Part shown: piece by piece, positions 10,313-18,522 of the stretch
Position numbering within the stretch: the stretch's first letter is position 1
How the letters are laid out: every line of letters begins with the position of its first letter
Assembly (NCBI RefSeq): GCF_024519455.1
Contig: NZ_JALJRY010000002.1
Coordinates: 157,791-207,955, forward strand
Length of the DNA stretch: 50,165 nucleotides
Source: Streptomyces sp. STR69
GTDB taxonomy: Bacteria > Actinomycetota > Actinomycetes > Streptomycetales > Streptomycetaceae
Direction of reading: 5' to 3'
The notes under the pieces: model-generated
What the model was told of the DNA's origin: nothing
The model's input: only the letters and a program-made list of their open reading frames with translations
Databases searched by the model: none
Position numbers and translations under genes: made by a program

Positions 10313-10831
10313 CGTCAGCTCGCGGGCGTCGACCGCCCGCCGCAGGGCGATCCGCCGGTGCAGGGCGGCCAACTCGCCCTCCAGCGGCGAGGGCGGCACC
10401 GTCAGTACCGGACAGCCGGCGTGGGCGACGCAGTACCGGGTGACCGACGGCCACAGGCCGCGGAGCGCGCCCCGGGGGCCCGCGCCGATCACCAGGAGGT
10501 CGTCGGGCCGGTCGGCGGTGTCCACCAGCGCGCGGCCCGCCGTACCCCGCACGACCAGCCCCTGGAACGGAACCCCGGGACCCGGGTCGCCGAAGGCCGC
10601 GTCGACGGCGGCCAGGAGTCGTTCGCCGGCATCGCGACGGAGGTCGGCCAACGGCAGCGCCAACGGCGAGCGCCGGTGGGCGAGTTCACCGCCGGGCAGC
10701 TCCCAGGCGAGTACGGCCAGCACCTCGGCGCCGGTGCGACGGGCCTCCCGCACGGCCCGGTGCAGTGCCGCGAGGCTCCCCGGCGAACCGCTCACTCCGA
10801 CCACGGCACGCAGCCGCCCGGCACTGCTCAT
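10298..10831 (-). CDS. Universal stress protein (UspA family)
   Basis: A 177-residue single-Usp-domain protein. The N-terminal strand and loop VVGVSGSPGSLAALHRAV is the usual Usp opening. The C-terminal nucleotide-binding segment GAGPRGALRGLWPSVTRYCV is followed by AGCPVLTVPP. The G-2x-G-9x-S/T pattern of ATP-binding Usps is approximately kept. Its role in stress or dormancy is inferred from the family only. It is followed by a long inverted repeat and appears to be transcribed alone. Confidence 0.85.
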   Translation of the reverse strand: MSSAGRLRAVVGVSGSPGSLAALHRAVREARRTGAEVLAVLAWELPGGELAHRRSPLALPLADLRRDAGERLLAAVDAAFGDPGPGVPFQGLVVRGTAGRALVDTADRPDDLLVIGAGPRGALRGLWPSVTRYCVAHAGCPVLTVPPSPLEGELAALHRRIALRRAVDARELTDGGR

Positions 10832-11176
10832 CGTCGCTCACTCCTCGCCGTACGACAGACTTCTCCAGCCCATCGAAGTGCGGGGGAGAGTCGGCGTATT
10901 GCCGTGTTGGCGATGGTCTGACGCCGGAGGGGCGGTTCTTGACGCGCCCGTGACGCGGTGGCGGTGGTGGCCGGAATTGATCCCTCAACTCGCCCTCCAC
11001 CGCACGCCCGTGTCAACGAAGTTGCGGCCACTGGCAAAGCGCGGGGCAAGAATCGCCGCCGCGGACCACCCCGTGAGACGCGATGACCGTCTGGCAACGC
11101 ACTGTTCACTCAGGAGCCGCCGGGAAGCGCCAGGGTGCGGACGTTGTCAGCTCAACTGCTCGCCAGGGAGGGCATC
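10832..11176. other. Gap between usp and the phosphatase gene
   Basis: This 345-nt divergent intergenic region should contain the promoters of both flanking genes. I see AGGGAGG just before the phosphatase ATG. A single GTTCACT near 11104 resembles one unit of a PhoP box, but it is not repeated. No open frame with coding character or RNA was recognised. Confidence 0.4.
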
Positions 11177-12784
11177 ATGACCGCACAGACAGAGACACCG
11201 GACGGTTCGGCGCAGTCGTCCGAGGGGGTCAGCCGACGGCACGCGCTGGGTCTCCTCGGTACGGCGGGCGCAGGCGCCGCCGTCACCCCCTTGCTGGGAG
11301 CAGGCACGGCACAGGCCGCCCCGCTGGACGCCCCGGCATTCCACCTCACCGCGGACGCCTCCGGCGCTTCGCCGGTCCAGGGCCTGCACCTCACCTTCGG
11401 GGCGGACCCGCGCACCCAGATGACGGTGTCGTGGATAACCGACAGACCGGTGTCCAAACCGGTTGTGCGCTACGGCACGCTGGAGCACGGCTTCGGCTCC
11501 AGCGCCAAGGCCCGCACCGTCACCTACGTCGACGGCACCTCCAGCCGCACCGTCTACGTCCACCACGCCGCGCTGAACAGGCTCACCCCGGACACCGACT
11601 ACCTCTACCTCGCCACCCACGAGGGCGCGACGCCCGACAGCGGTACGTTCCGCACCGCCCCGCGTGGCCGGAAGCCGATCACCTTCACCAGCTTCGGCGA
11701 CCAGTCCGCCCCGCAGGTGACCTGGGCGGCCAACGGCACGGTCGGGCTCGACGCGAACTCCACGCCCGCGACGAAGGACATCGTCACCGGCATCGAGCAG
11801 GTCGCCCCGCTCTTCCACCTGCTCAACGGCGACCTCTGCTACGCCAACCTGGACGTCGACCGGGTGCGCACCTGGAACAACTTCTTCACCAACAACACCC
11901 GTTCGGCCCGCTTCCGCCCCTGGATGCCGGCGGCCGGCAACCACGAGATCGAGAAGGCCAACGGCCCGATCGGACTCGGCGCCTACCAGACCTACTTCGA
12001 CCTCCCGTCCACCGAGACCGACGCCGAACTCGCGGGCCTCTACTACGCGTTCACGGCCGGCTCCGTCCGGGTCATCGTGCTGCAGAACGACGACAACTGC
12101 CTCCAGGACGGTGGTGACGTCTACATCAGCGGCTACTCCGGCGGACGCCAACTCGCCTTCCTGGAGAAGGAGTTGAAGGCTGCCCGGTCTTCGCGCGACG
12201 TCGACTGGGTGGTCGTCGCCATGCACCAGGTGATGGTCAGCTCCACCGACGCCAACGGCGCCGACCTGGGCCTGCGCCAGAAGTACGGCCCCCTCTTCGA
12301 CCGCTACGGCGTCGACCTGGTCCTCTGCGGCCACGAGCACAACTACGAGCGCTCCCTCGCGGTCCGCGGAGTCGTCAGCGGCACCGAGACGCTTACCCCC
12401 AACCCGATCTCCACGGCCACCGACAACATCGACACCGGCCTCGGCACCGTCCACATGATCCTCGGCGGCGGTGGCGTCTCGGGCACCACGAACCAGAGCT
12501 TCTTCAAGGACGGCACCGGCAAGGTGATCACGTCCGTGTCGGCGACCCCCGGCTCCAACGGCAAGCGCACCTCCACCTACGCCAAGGAGGAGGCGGTCTG
12601 GATCGGAGTCCGGGACACCGACCACCCCTACGGCTTCGCCGCGTTCACCGTCGACCCCGGCTCGCACCCCGGCGACACCACCCGCATGCACGTGACCTAC
12701 TACAACGTGAACAAGCCCAACGGCGACCTGTCGGTGTTCGAGAACTTCACCCTCCACCGCAAGCGCTCGGACGGCAAACGCTAA
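11177..12784 (+). CDS. Tat-exported purple acid phosphatase-like metallophosphoesterase
   Basis: A 535-residue secreted phosphoesterase. The N-terminus has a twin-arginine signal (SRRHALGLLG, then a hydrophobic core and AQAAP), so it is exported folded. A fibronectin-like N-terminal domain of purple acid phosphatases follows (QMTVSWITDRP to TFRTAPRG). The catalytic domain has the metal-ligand motifs SFGDQ, LNGDLCYAN, AAGNHE, VVAMHQVM and GHEHNYER. AGGGAGG precedes the ATG at 11177. It probably releases phosphate from organic esters outside the cell. The gene converges on the PucR gene with 3 nt between stops. Confidence 0.9.
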   Translation: MTAQTETPDGSAQSSEGVSRRHALGLLGTAGAGAAVTPLLGAGTAQAAPLDAPAFHLTADASGASPVQGLHLTFGADPRTQMTVSWITDRPVSKPVVRYGTLEHGFGSSAKARTVTYVDGTSSRTVYVHHAALNRLTPDTDYLYLATHEGATPDSGTFRTAPRGRKPITFTSFGDQSAPQVTWAANGTVGLDANSTPATKDIVTGIEQVAPLFHLLNGDLCYANLDVDRVRTWNNFFTNNTRSARFRPWMPAAGNHEIEKANGPIGLGAYQTYFDLPSTETDAELAGLYYAFTAGSVRVIVLQNDDNCLQDGGDVYISGYSGGRQLAFLEKELKAARSSRDVDWVVVAMHQVMVSSTDANGADLGLRQKYGPLFDRYGVDLVLCGHEHNYERSLAVRGVVSGTETLTPNPISTATDNIDTGLGTVHMILGGGGVSGTTNQSFFKDGTGKVITSVSATPGSNGKRTSTYAKEEAVWIGVRDTDHPYGFAAFTVDPGSHPGDTTRMHVTYYNVNKPNGDLSVFENFTLHRKRSDGKR

Positions 12785-12787
12785 GCC

Positions 12788-14362
12788 TCAGCCGGAGCGG
12801 TCCTGGTCCTCGCCCGGCAACCAGTGCAGGGCGAACCAGAGTTCCATCCTCGCTCCGGGGTCCTGCAGGTCCACATCGAGCAGTTCGGCCACCCGTGCCA
12901 GCCGGTGCCGCACGGTGTTCCGGTGGACGTGCAGGGCCGCCGCCGTACGGTCCCAACTGCCGTGCAGCGTCAGCCAGATGCGCAGGGTCTCGACGAGGAC
13001 CGGCGCGCCGGGCGAACCGGCCTCGTCGAGCGGGGCGAACCGGGTGCGGGCCAACTCCCGGGCGTCGGCGGCCGGAACGAGCCCGTGGACGGTGAGCGGA
13101 TCCCTGGTGTGGACGACGGCCGGCACCTGCGCCGCGAGCGCGCGCTGCAGGGCACGTCCGGCCCGGACATCGGCGTGCGCCAGGTCCGAGGCCGGCACCG
13201 GCGCACTGAACCCGAGCACCCAGCCCAAGTCCGCCGCCTGCGCGGGCACTTCGGGCCGTACGTCCGGTGCACCGGGGATCAGCGCCTTCAGCTCGGGGCC
13301 GTCGACGTAGAGATACGGGGTGCCCAACGCGGTGCCCAGGGTGGCGAGTTGAGCCGGATCGTCGCCCGGGGACGGTGCAGTCGCGTACCGGCCGTGGACC
13401 ACGACCCAGTGTCCGGCGCCCTCCGTCGTACCGGCGGGCGTGAGCACGGGCGCCACGTCGGCAGGGCTCGCGCCCAGCATCAGCCGTACCAGCGCGCCCG
13501 CGCTGTGCGTGTCGGTGCCCAGGGCGTGCCGGGGACTGGTGAGCAGGGCGAGGAGTACGGCCGCCGTGCCGGTGACCTGGCGGTGCACCAGGGTCGGGGC
13601 CGTGGTGGAGGCCTGGCCGAGGGCGAGCGCCATCGCGGTGCCGTCGGCGCCGGGCAGGGTGTGCACGGTCAGATGGACACCGCCCTCGTGATCCGCCGCG
13701 GCGGCCGGTGCGGACCGCCCGGCGGACCCGGTGCGGACCCGGGCGAGGGTCCGCACGGCGAGCTCGCGCACCCGCCCCGGTGTGGGCGACGCGGGCCGGG
13801 CACCGGCGCTGAACAACTCGTTGCCCCGGGCGTCGTGCAGCACGGCCCAGGCGCCGGTGTGCCCGCTGAGCTGGGCGAGCACGGCCCGCAGCGCGTCCGG
13901 CCGGGCAGCCGCCGCGGCCAGCGCCGACTGGGCCCGGGAGATCTCGCGCAGCTCACGGTTGCGGGCCTCGGCGATCGCCGCGTACGTGGCCTGCCCGACT
14001 GCCACGAACGGGGTCGCGGGCGGCAGCCGTAGCAAGGGAAGGCCGTGGCGGTCGCAGGCGGCGACCAGCTCGGCCGGGACCTCGTCGTGCACGGGCGCGA
14101 CCCCGAAACCGAGCGCGCTCACCCCGGCCGCGACGACCCGCCGTACATACGTGTCGACGCCCTCCGCGTCGAGCGGCAGCCGCACCCCCGCGGTGAGGAG
14201 CAGTTCGCCGCCCACCAGGTACGGCGACGGGTCCTCGATCTCCGTGGTGCCGACCGTGCTGACCAGCTGATCCCCGGCAGGACCGGCGATTCGGCGCAGG
14301 CCGAGAGCGGGGTCGGCGAGCAGCACGCTCAGCGGCACGGAGGGCTGCTCGGACTCGGTCAT
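12788..14362 (-). CDS. PucR-family transcriptional regulator
   Basis: A 524-residue regulator with the PucR N-terminal sensory domain (SVLLADPALGLRRIAG, PYLVGGELLLTAGVRL), a variable GGDEF-like middle and the C-terminal PucR helix-turn-helix (TLHGSWDRTAAALHVHRNTV, then RHRLARVAELL). I chose the ATG at 14362, with GGGAGG about 10 nt upstream. The open frame continues far upstream only as shadow of the divergent symporter gene. It is divergent from a symporter-aldolase pair that it probably controls. A TCCAAT-N12-ATTGGA inverted repeat lies between them. The effector is unknown. Confidence 0.9.
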   Translation of the reverse strand: MTESEQPSVPLSVLLADPALGLRRIAGPAGDQLVSTVGTTEIEDPSPYLVGGELLLTAGVRLPLDAEGVDTYVRRVVAAGVSALGFGVAPVHDEVPAELVAACDRHGLPLLRLPPATPFVAVGQATYAAIAEARNRELREISRAQSALAAAAARPDALRAVLAQLSGHTGAWAVLHDARGNELFSAGARPASPTPGRVRELAVRTLARVRTGSAGRSAPAAAADHEGGVHLTVHTLPGADGTAMALALGQASTTAPTLVHRQVTGTAAVLLALLTSPRHALGTDTHSAGALVRLMLGASPADVAPVLTPAGTTEGAGHWVVVHGRYATAPSPGDDPAQLATLGTALGTPYLYVDGPELKALIPGAPDVRPEVPAQAADLGWVLGFSAPVPASDLAHADVRAGRALQRALAAQVPAVVHTRDPLTVHGLVPAADARELARTRFAPLDEAGSPGAPVLVETLRIWLTLHGSWDRTAAALHVHRNTVRHRLARVAELLDVDLQDPGARMELWFALHWLPGEDQDRSG

Positions 14363-14412
14363 GAGGGGACATCCTCCCGACCCGGCGGTGCCGTGCGGGA
14401 CTGCCGGAATCA

Positions 14413-14436
14413 TCCAATGGGCGACTCCATATTGGA
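14413..14436. promoter_or_regulatory. Inverted repeat in the PucR/symporter gap
   Basis: TCCAAT at 14413-14418 and ATTGGA at 14431-14436 form a perfect 6-bp inverted repeat with a 12-nt spacer. It lies 51 nt from the PucR start and 85 nt from the symporter start. This is a plausible operator for the adjacent regulator. Confidence 0.4.
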
Positions 14437-14521
14437 CAGAACCGTCACTTCGACGCCAGTGCGAACGCCGATAGCGTCGTCCCACTCCCAGGGCACCACC
14501 CCTCGAACCCGGAGGTCTCCG

Positions 14522-15973
14522 ATGACCGTCGACTACTTCGTCATGGCCGCATACCTGCTGGGCATCATCGGCGTCGGCTGGTGGGGCAGGAAACGCGCCG
14601 CCTCCAAGAGCGACTTCCTGGTCGCCGGACGCCGCCTCGGCCCCCTCATGTACACCGGCACCATGGCCGCCGTCGTCCTCGGCGGCGCCTCCACCATCGG
14701 CGGCGTCCGCCTCGGCTACACCTACGGCATCTCCGGCGCCGCCATGGTCTTCGCGATCGGCCTCGGACTGCTGGCGCTGAGCATCTTCTTCTCTGCCCGC
14801 ATCGCCCGCCTCAAGGTGTACACCGTCGCCGAGATGCTCTCCCTGCGCTACGGCGACACCGCCGCCGTGATCTCCGGCGTGGTGATGTGGATCTACACGC
14901 TGATGCTGGTCGTGACCTCCACGATCGCCTACGCCAGCGTCTTCGACGTCCTGTTCGACGTGCCCCGCTGGGTCGCCGTGGTCGTCGGCGGCACGATCGT
15001 CGTCGGCTACTCGGCGCTCGGCGGCATGTGGTCCATCACCCTCACCGACATGGTCCAGTTCGTGGTCAAGAGCCTCGGTGTGCTCGTCCTGCTGCTGCCC
15101 ATCGCGGTGGTGAAGGCCGGCGGCTTCGGTGCCATGGCCGACGAACTGCCGCACGGCTACTTCTCGTTGACCTCCATCGGCGGCCAGACCATCCTCACCT
15201 TCGTGCTGATCTACACCTTCGGCATGCTCATCGGGCAGGACATCTGGCAGCGGGTGTTCACCGCCCGCTCCGACAGAGTCGCGTCCTGGGGCGGCACGGT
15301 CGCCGGCGTCTACTGCCTGGTCTACGCTCTCGCGGGTGCCGTCGTCGGCATGGCCACCAAGACGCTCTACCCCCAACTGTCCAGCGCCGACGACGCGTTC
15401 GCGACGATCGTCCGGCACGCCCTGCCCACCGGCATCCGGGGCCTGGTGCTGGCCGCCGCGCTCTCCGCGATGATGTCCACCGCGAGCGGCGCCCTGATCG
15501 CGTCGGCGACCGTCGCCAACAACGACATCTGGGCCCGCCTGCGCAAGCGCACGGCCACCGGCTCGAAGGACGACGAGATCGGCTCCAACCGCCTCGCGAT
15601 CGTCGTCCTCGGCATCGCTGCCATGGGCATCGCCTGCGCCCTCGGCGATGTCATCGAAGCCCTCACCGTCGCCTACAACCTGCTCGTCGGGGGCCTGTTG
15701 GTGCCCATCCTCGGCGGCCTCGTCTGGAAGCGCGGCAACCTGCCCGGCGCTATGGCCTCGATGATCGCGGGCGGCACCACGGTCATCGTCTTCATGGTGA
15801 CCGACGGCCTCCTCGCCAACGAGCCCATCTACTACGGCCTGTTGGCCGGCCTCGTCGCCTACCTGGCCGTCAGCCTCCTCACCAGGCCGACCGAAGAGTC
15901 CGTCGTCCAGGCCTGGCACCGCCGCCTGGCAGGCGAACCGGCGCCCGCAGCACCGGAGTTGAGCGTGGCCTGA
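14522..15973 (+). CDS. Sodium:solute symporter (SSS family)
   Basis: A 483-residue integral membrane transporter with about 13 predicted helices. Family signatures include DFLVAGRRLG near the first loop, ASTIGGVRLGYTYG, YSALGGMWSITLTDMVQF and the GLVLAAALSAMMSTASGALI helix. GGAGG lies 6 nt before the ATG. It imports an unidentified organic solute with sodium. The neighbouring aldolase and divergent PucR gene suggest the substrate is broken down by, or linked to, the aldolase. Confidence 0.92.
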   Translation: MTVDYFVMAAYLLGIIGVGWWGRKRAASKSDFLVAGRRLGPLMYTGTMAAVVLGGASTIGGVRLGYTYGISGAAMVFAIGLGLLALSIFFSARIARLKVYTVAEMLSLRYGDTAAVISGVVMWIYTLMLVVTSTIAYASVFDVLFDVPRWVAVVVGGTIVVGYSALGGMWSITLTDMVQFVVKSLGVLVLLLPIAVVKAGGFGAMADELPHGYFSLTSIGGQTILTFVLIYTFGMLIGQDIWQRVFTARSDRVASWGGTVAGVYCLVYALAGAVVGMATKTLYPQLSSADDAFATIVRHALPTGIRGLVLAAALSAMMSTASGALIASATVANNDIWARLRKRTATGSKDDEIGSNRLAIVVLGIAAMGIACALGDVIEALTVAYNLLVGGLLVPILGGLVWKRGNLPGAMASMIAGGTTVIVFMVTDGLLANEPIYYGLLAGLVAYLAVSLLTRPTEESVVQAWHRRLAGEPAPAAPELSVA

Positions 15974-16041
15974 CCCGCCGTACCGGAACCCCCCCACTCG
16001 CACCCGCACGTGCCGTGTCCCGTCGAAAGGTCCCCATCCCC

Positions 16042-16791
16042 ATGTCCTCGGAAGAACACTGGCTGCGCCGCGAACTCGCCGCCGTCTACCGGCTCGTGGC
16101 GCACTTCAGGATGACCGACCTGATCTTCACCCACATCTCGGCCCGCCTCCCGGGCCCCGAACACCACTTCCTGATCAACCCCTACGGCCTCCTCTTCGAG
16201 GAGATCACCGCGTCGAACCTGATCAAGATCGACCTGTCCGGACACCCCGTCGAGGAGTCCCCCCACCCGGTCAACCCGGCCGGCTTCGTCATCCACAGCG
16301 CCATCCACGCCGCCCGCCCCGACGCCCACTGCGTCCTGCACACCCACACCAGATCCGGCTGCGCCGTAGCCGCCCAGGAGAGCGGCCTGCTCCCGCTCAA
16401 CCAGATCTCCATGGAGTTCTACGGCAGGCTCGGCTACCACGACTACGAGGGCGTCGCCCTCAACCTCGCCGAACAGCGGCGCCTGGTAGGCGACTTGGGC
16501 GGCCACCCCGCGATGATCCTGCGCAACCACGGCCTGCTCACCGTGGGAGAGACCCCCGCGCAGGCGTTCCTGCGCATGTACTACCTCGACAAGGCCTGCG
16601 AGATCCAGACCACCGCGACCGCCACGGGCACCCGGCTCCGCACCCCCGCCCCCGACATCTGCGAACTCACCGCCCGCCAACTCACCGGCGAGGACGCCCA
16701 CTCGGACCTCCAGGACGACAAGGCCTACGACCTCGCCTGGTCGGCACTGCTCCGCATGGTGGAGCGCATCGCCCCGGACTACAAGGACTGA
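16042..16791 (+). CDS. Class II aldolase/adducin-family protein
   Basis: A 249-residue protein of the fuculose-phosphate aldolase/adducin head fold. Zinc-ligand histidines appear in CVLHTHTRSG (the HxH pair) and in MILRNHGLLTVG. The N-terminal THISARLPG and NPYG motifs are also family-typical. The start at 16042 has GAAAGG about 11 nt upstream. It follows the symporter by 68 nt in the same direction. The substrate is not predictable. Some members act as decarboxylases or dehydratases rather than aldolases. Confidence 0.88.
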   Translation: MSSEEHWLRRELAAVYRLVAHFRMTDLIFTHISARLPGPEHHFLINPYGLLFEEITASNLIKIDLSGHPVEESPHPVNPAGFVIHSAIHAARPDAHCVLHTHTRSGCAVAAQESGLLPLNQISMEFYGRLGYHDYEGVALNLAEQRRLVGDLGGHPAMILRNHGLLTVGETPAQAFLRMYYLDKACEIQTTATATGTRLRTPAPDICELTARQLTGEDAHSDLQDDKAYDLAWSALLRMVERIAPDYKD

Positions 16792-16821
16792 GCTGCCGAG
16801 TTCCGGCGCCGGTTGGTCGAC

Positions 16822-18384
16822 TCACTTGGCGGAGGCGGCAGTTGACCTGGTGTCGGCCCCGGTGGCCTTCCGGCAGGGGACCGCGGTGTGCGGACCGAGG
16901 AGTTCCGCGACGCGGGTGTGGCCGCCACGCTGGGCGTCGGTCAGGGCGGTGCCGCCCCAGCGGTCGGTCGCCGCGGGGTCGGCACCGTGCGCGAGGAGGT
17001 AGCCGGTGACCTCCACATGGCCCTCGGCCGCGGCGAGGTGCAGCGGAGTGCGGCCGTCGTAGTCGCCGGTGCTGATGTCCGCCCCGGCGGACGCCAGCCG
17101 GCGGACCTCGTCCAGGTCGCCCTGGCTGGCGGCCCAGCACAGGGCGACGACACTCTCTACGGAGCTCTGGTCACGGCGTTTGCGGGGGTCCTTGCGCCGG
17201 GAGGCGCGCGTGACCGACGCATGAGGACGGACCTCGAACTTCTTCACGAGCTGACGGCAGAATTCGATTCCCCGTACCGAATTGCCCAGTTCGTCCAGCC
17301 TGGGGGACCAGACGCAGATCCCCATGAGCCCGGGGACCACCACCATGAGCGCGCCGGATGCCCCGCTCTTGGCCGGCAGACCGATGGTGGAGGCGAACTC
17401 GCCGGAGAAGTCGTACATCCCGCACGAGGACATGAGGGAAAGGCAGTGCTGGACGGTCTCCCGGCTGAAGACCCGGTCGCCCGTCAGCGGGCACACCCCT
17501 CCGTTGGCGAAGGTGGCGGCGACCACCGCCAGCATGCGCGCGTCCAATTCGATGGAGCAGCACTGGAAGTGGAACTCCAGCGCCTGCAGCGGATCCGTGC
17601 CCGGAGGGAAGGCATTGCCCTCCCGCGTCGAATGGCCGAGCGCGACATTGCGGTCGGCCGTCTGCCGTTCGGAGAGGTAGACGGAGTTGTTGAATCCGAC
17701 CCGCCTGCCCCCGGCCAGCCGCTGCCAGGTCTGCGTCACGTGGTCGAAGCGGTCCGCGAGTGACAGCTCGGGACGGATCAGGAAGCTCTGCCCACTCGGT
17801 TCCCGCCCGATGTGCCGGTGCGCGACATCGACGCCGTGTTCCTCCAGCGCCATGCAGTAGCTGACGGTCGTGGACACCGACCGGACGCAGAAGGGCACAT
17901 CGACGTCCCCCACGCTGTGCCGCTGGCCGTCGACGGTGCACAGGGAGATCGCGAGCTGTTCCGGGTCGATACGGGCGAGTTGGGGAATGCAGTCGGCCAC
18001 CCGGCCGTCGCGCACGGGTAGCAGATCGTGGTGGATCCGGTCGATCTCCTCGGTGAGCGACGGGAAGTCCGGAACGATGAGGGAATTCTGCATCGCCCGC
18101 TGCAGCAGACCGCTGTGATGCTGGATCAGGGCCACGAATTCCGGGAATCCCATTTCCCGCTCGCCGTCGCCGTCGCCGTCCTGCGTCGCGTCGAGGATGC
18201 CCTGAATCCGGGGGTCGTCCTCCAGGATTCCGGTGGCACGGAGATTCCTGACGAGTTCCGCACGGGAGAGTGTCTGGCTTCCGTCGTCGTCGAAAGCGTC
18301 GAAGAGAGCGCGGTACGCGGCTTCGAAAGGGTTCGTTCCGGACGTGGGATCGGGATTTTCCCTGGGGCGGGTCGTGGACGCCAT
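16822..18384 (-). CDS. Animal-type glutaminase homologue with EF-hands and ankyrin repeats; likely catalytically dead
   Basis: This 520-residue protein follows human kidney-type glutaminase along its length. It has an N-terminal helical domain with two canonical EF-hand loops (residues 32-43 and 71-82), the serine-dependent glutaminase domain (about 125-385) and C-terminal ankyrin repeats (about 410-495, e.g. GRTPLHLAAAEGHVEV). Matches include CTVDGQRHS, CGMYDFSGEF and GLPAKSG. Compared with recalled human active-site positions, Ser286 is kept (S169), as are Glu381 (E239), Asn388 (N246) and Tyr466 (Y324). Lys289 is Thr172, Tyr249 is Cys132, Tyr414 is His272 and Val484 is Ala342. A 25-residue in-frame gap near residue 200-211 removes the Asn335 motif. 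All spacings agree with this alignment. I prefer ATG 18384 over the GTG at 18393 because GAGGTG sits at ribosome-site distance. Confidence 0.9.
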   Translation of the reverse strand: MASTTRPRENPDPTSGTNPFEAAYRALFDAFDDDGSQTLSRAELVRNLRATGILEDDPRIQGILDATQDGDGDGEREMGFPEFVALIQHHSGLLQRAMQNSLIVPDFPSLTEEIDRIHHDLLPVRDGRVADCIPQLARIDPEQLAISLCTVDGQRHSVGDVDVPFCVRSVSTTVSYCMALEEHGVDVAHRHIGREPSGQSFLIRPELSLADRFDHVTQTWQRLAGGRRVGFNNSVYLSERQTADRNVALGHSTREGNAFPPGTDPLQALEFHFQCCSIELDARMLAVVAATFANGGVCPLTGDRVFSRETVQHCLSLMSSCGMYDFSGEFASTIGLPAKSGASGALMVVVPGLMGICVWSPRLDELGNSVRGIEFCRQLVKKFEVRPHASVTRASRRKDPRKRRDQSSVESVVALCWAASQGDLDEVRRLASAGADISTGDYDGRTPLHLAAAEGHVEVTGYLLAHGADPAATDRWGGTALTDAQRGGHTRVAELLGPHTAVPCRKATGADTRSTAASAK

Positions 18385-18418
18385 GCGGCTCACCTCGTAG
18401 CAGAAACAGCGGATCGCA

Positions 18419-18440
18419 GAACATTACGATCGTTATGTTC
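18419..18440. promoter_or_regulatory. 22-bp palindrome upstream of the glutaminase homologue
   Basis: The left half GAACATTACGA (18419-18429) and right half TCGTTATGTTC (18430-18440) are reverse complements except at one base pair. The site is 34 nt upstream of the ATG at 18384 and just downstream of the TetR gene. The size and symmetry suit a TetR-family or butyrolactone-receptor operator, and the neighbouring TetR protein is the obvious candidate. Confidence 0.65.
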
Positions 18441-18522
18441 CATCTTGGAGAGGGCAGGCGCCGCTGCCCAGAGCGCCATCACCCGTTCGGGTGGGGCGTG
18501 CGGGAGTGCGAGGGGAGCGGGC

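Noticed and set aside
11090..11120. Possible PhoP box (GTTCACT) before the phosphatase gene
   Set aside because: Only one unit is visible; PhoP boxes need at least two 11-bp direct repeats.
11147..12757. 536-codon minus-strand frame opposite the phosphatase
   Set aside because: Val-, Gly- and Glu-rich shadow sequence with no motifs; the plus strand has a Tat signal and metal motifs.
12788..16009. 1073-codon frame covering the PucR gene and running back across the symporter
   Set aside because: The extra sequence is low-complexity antisense of the symporter; the PucR domain begins at the ATG at 14362.
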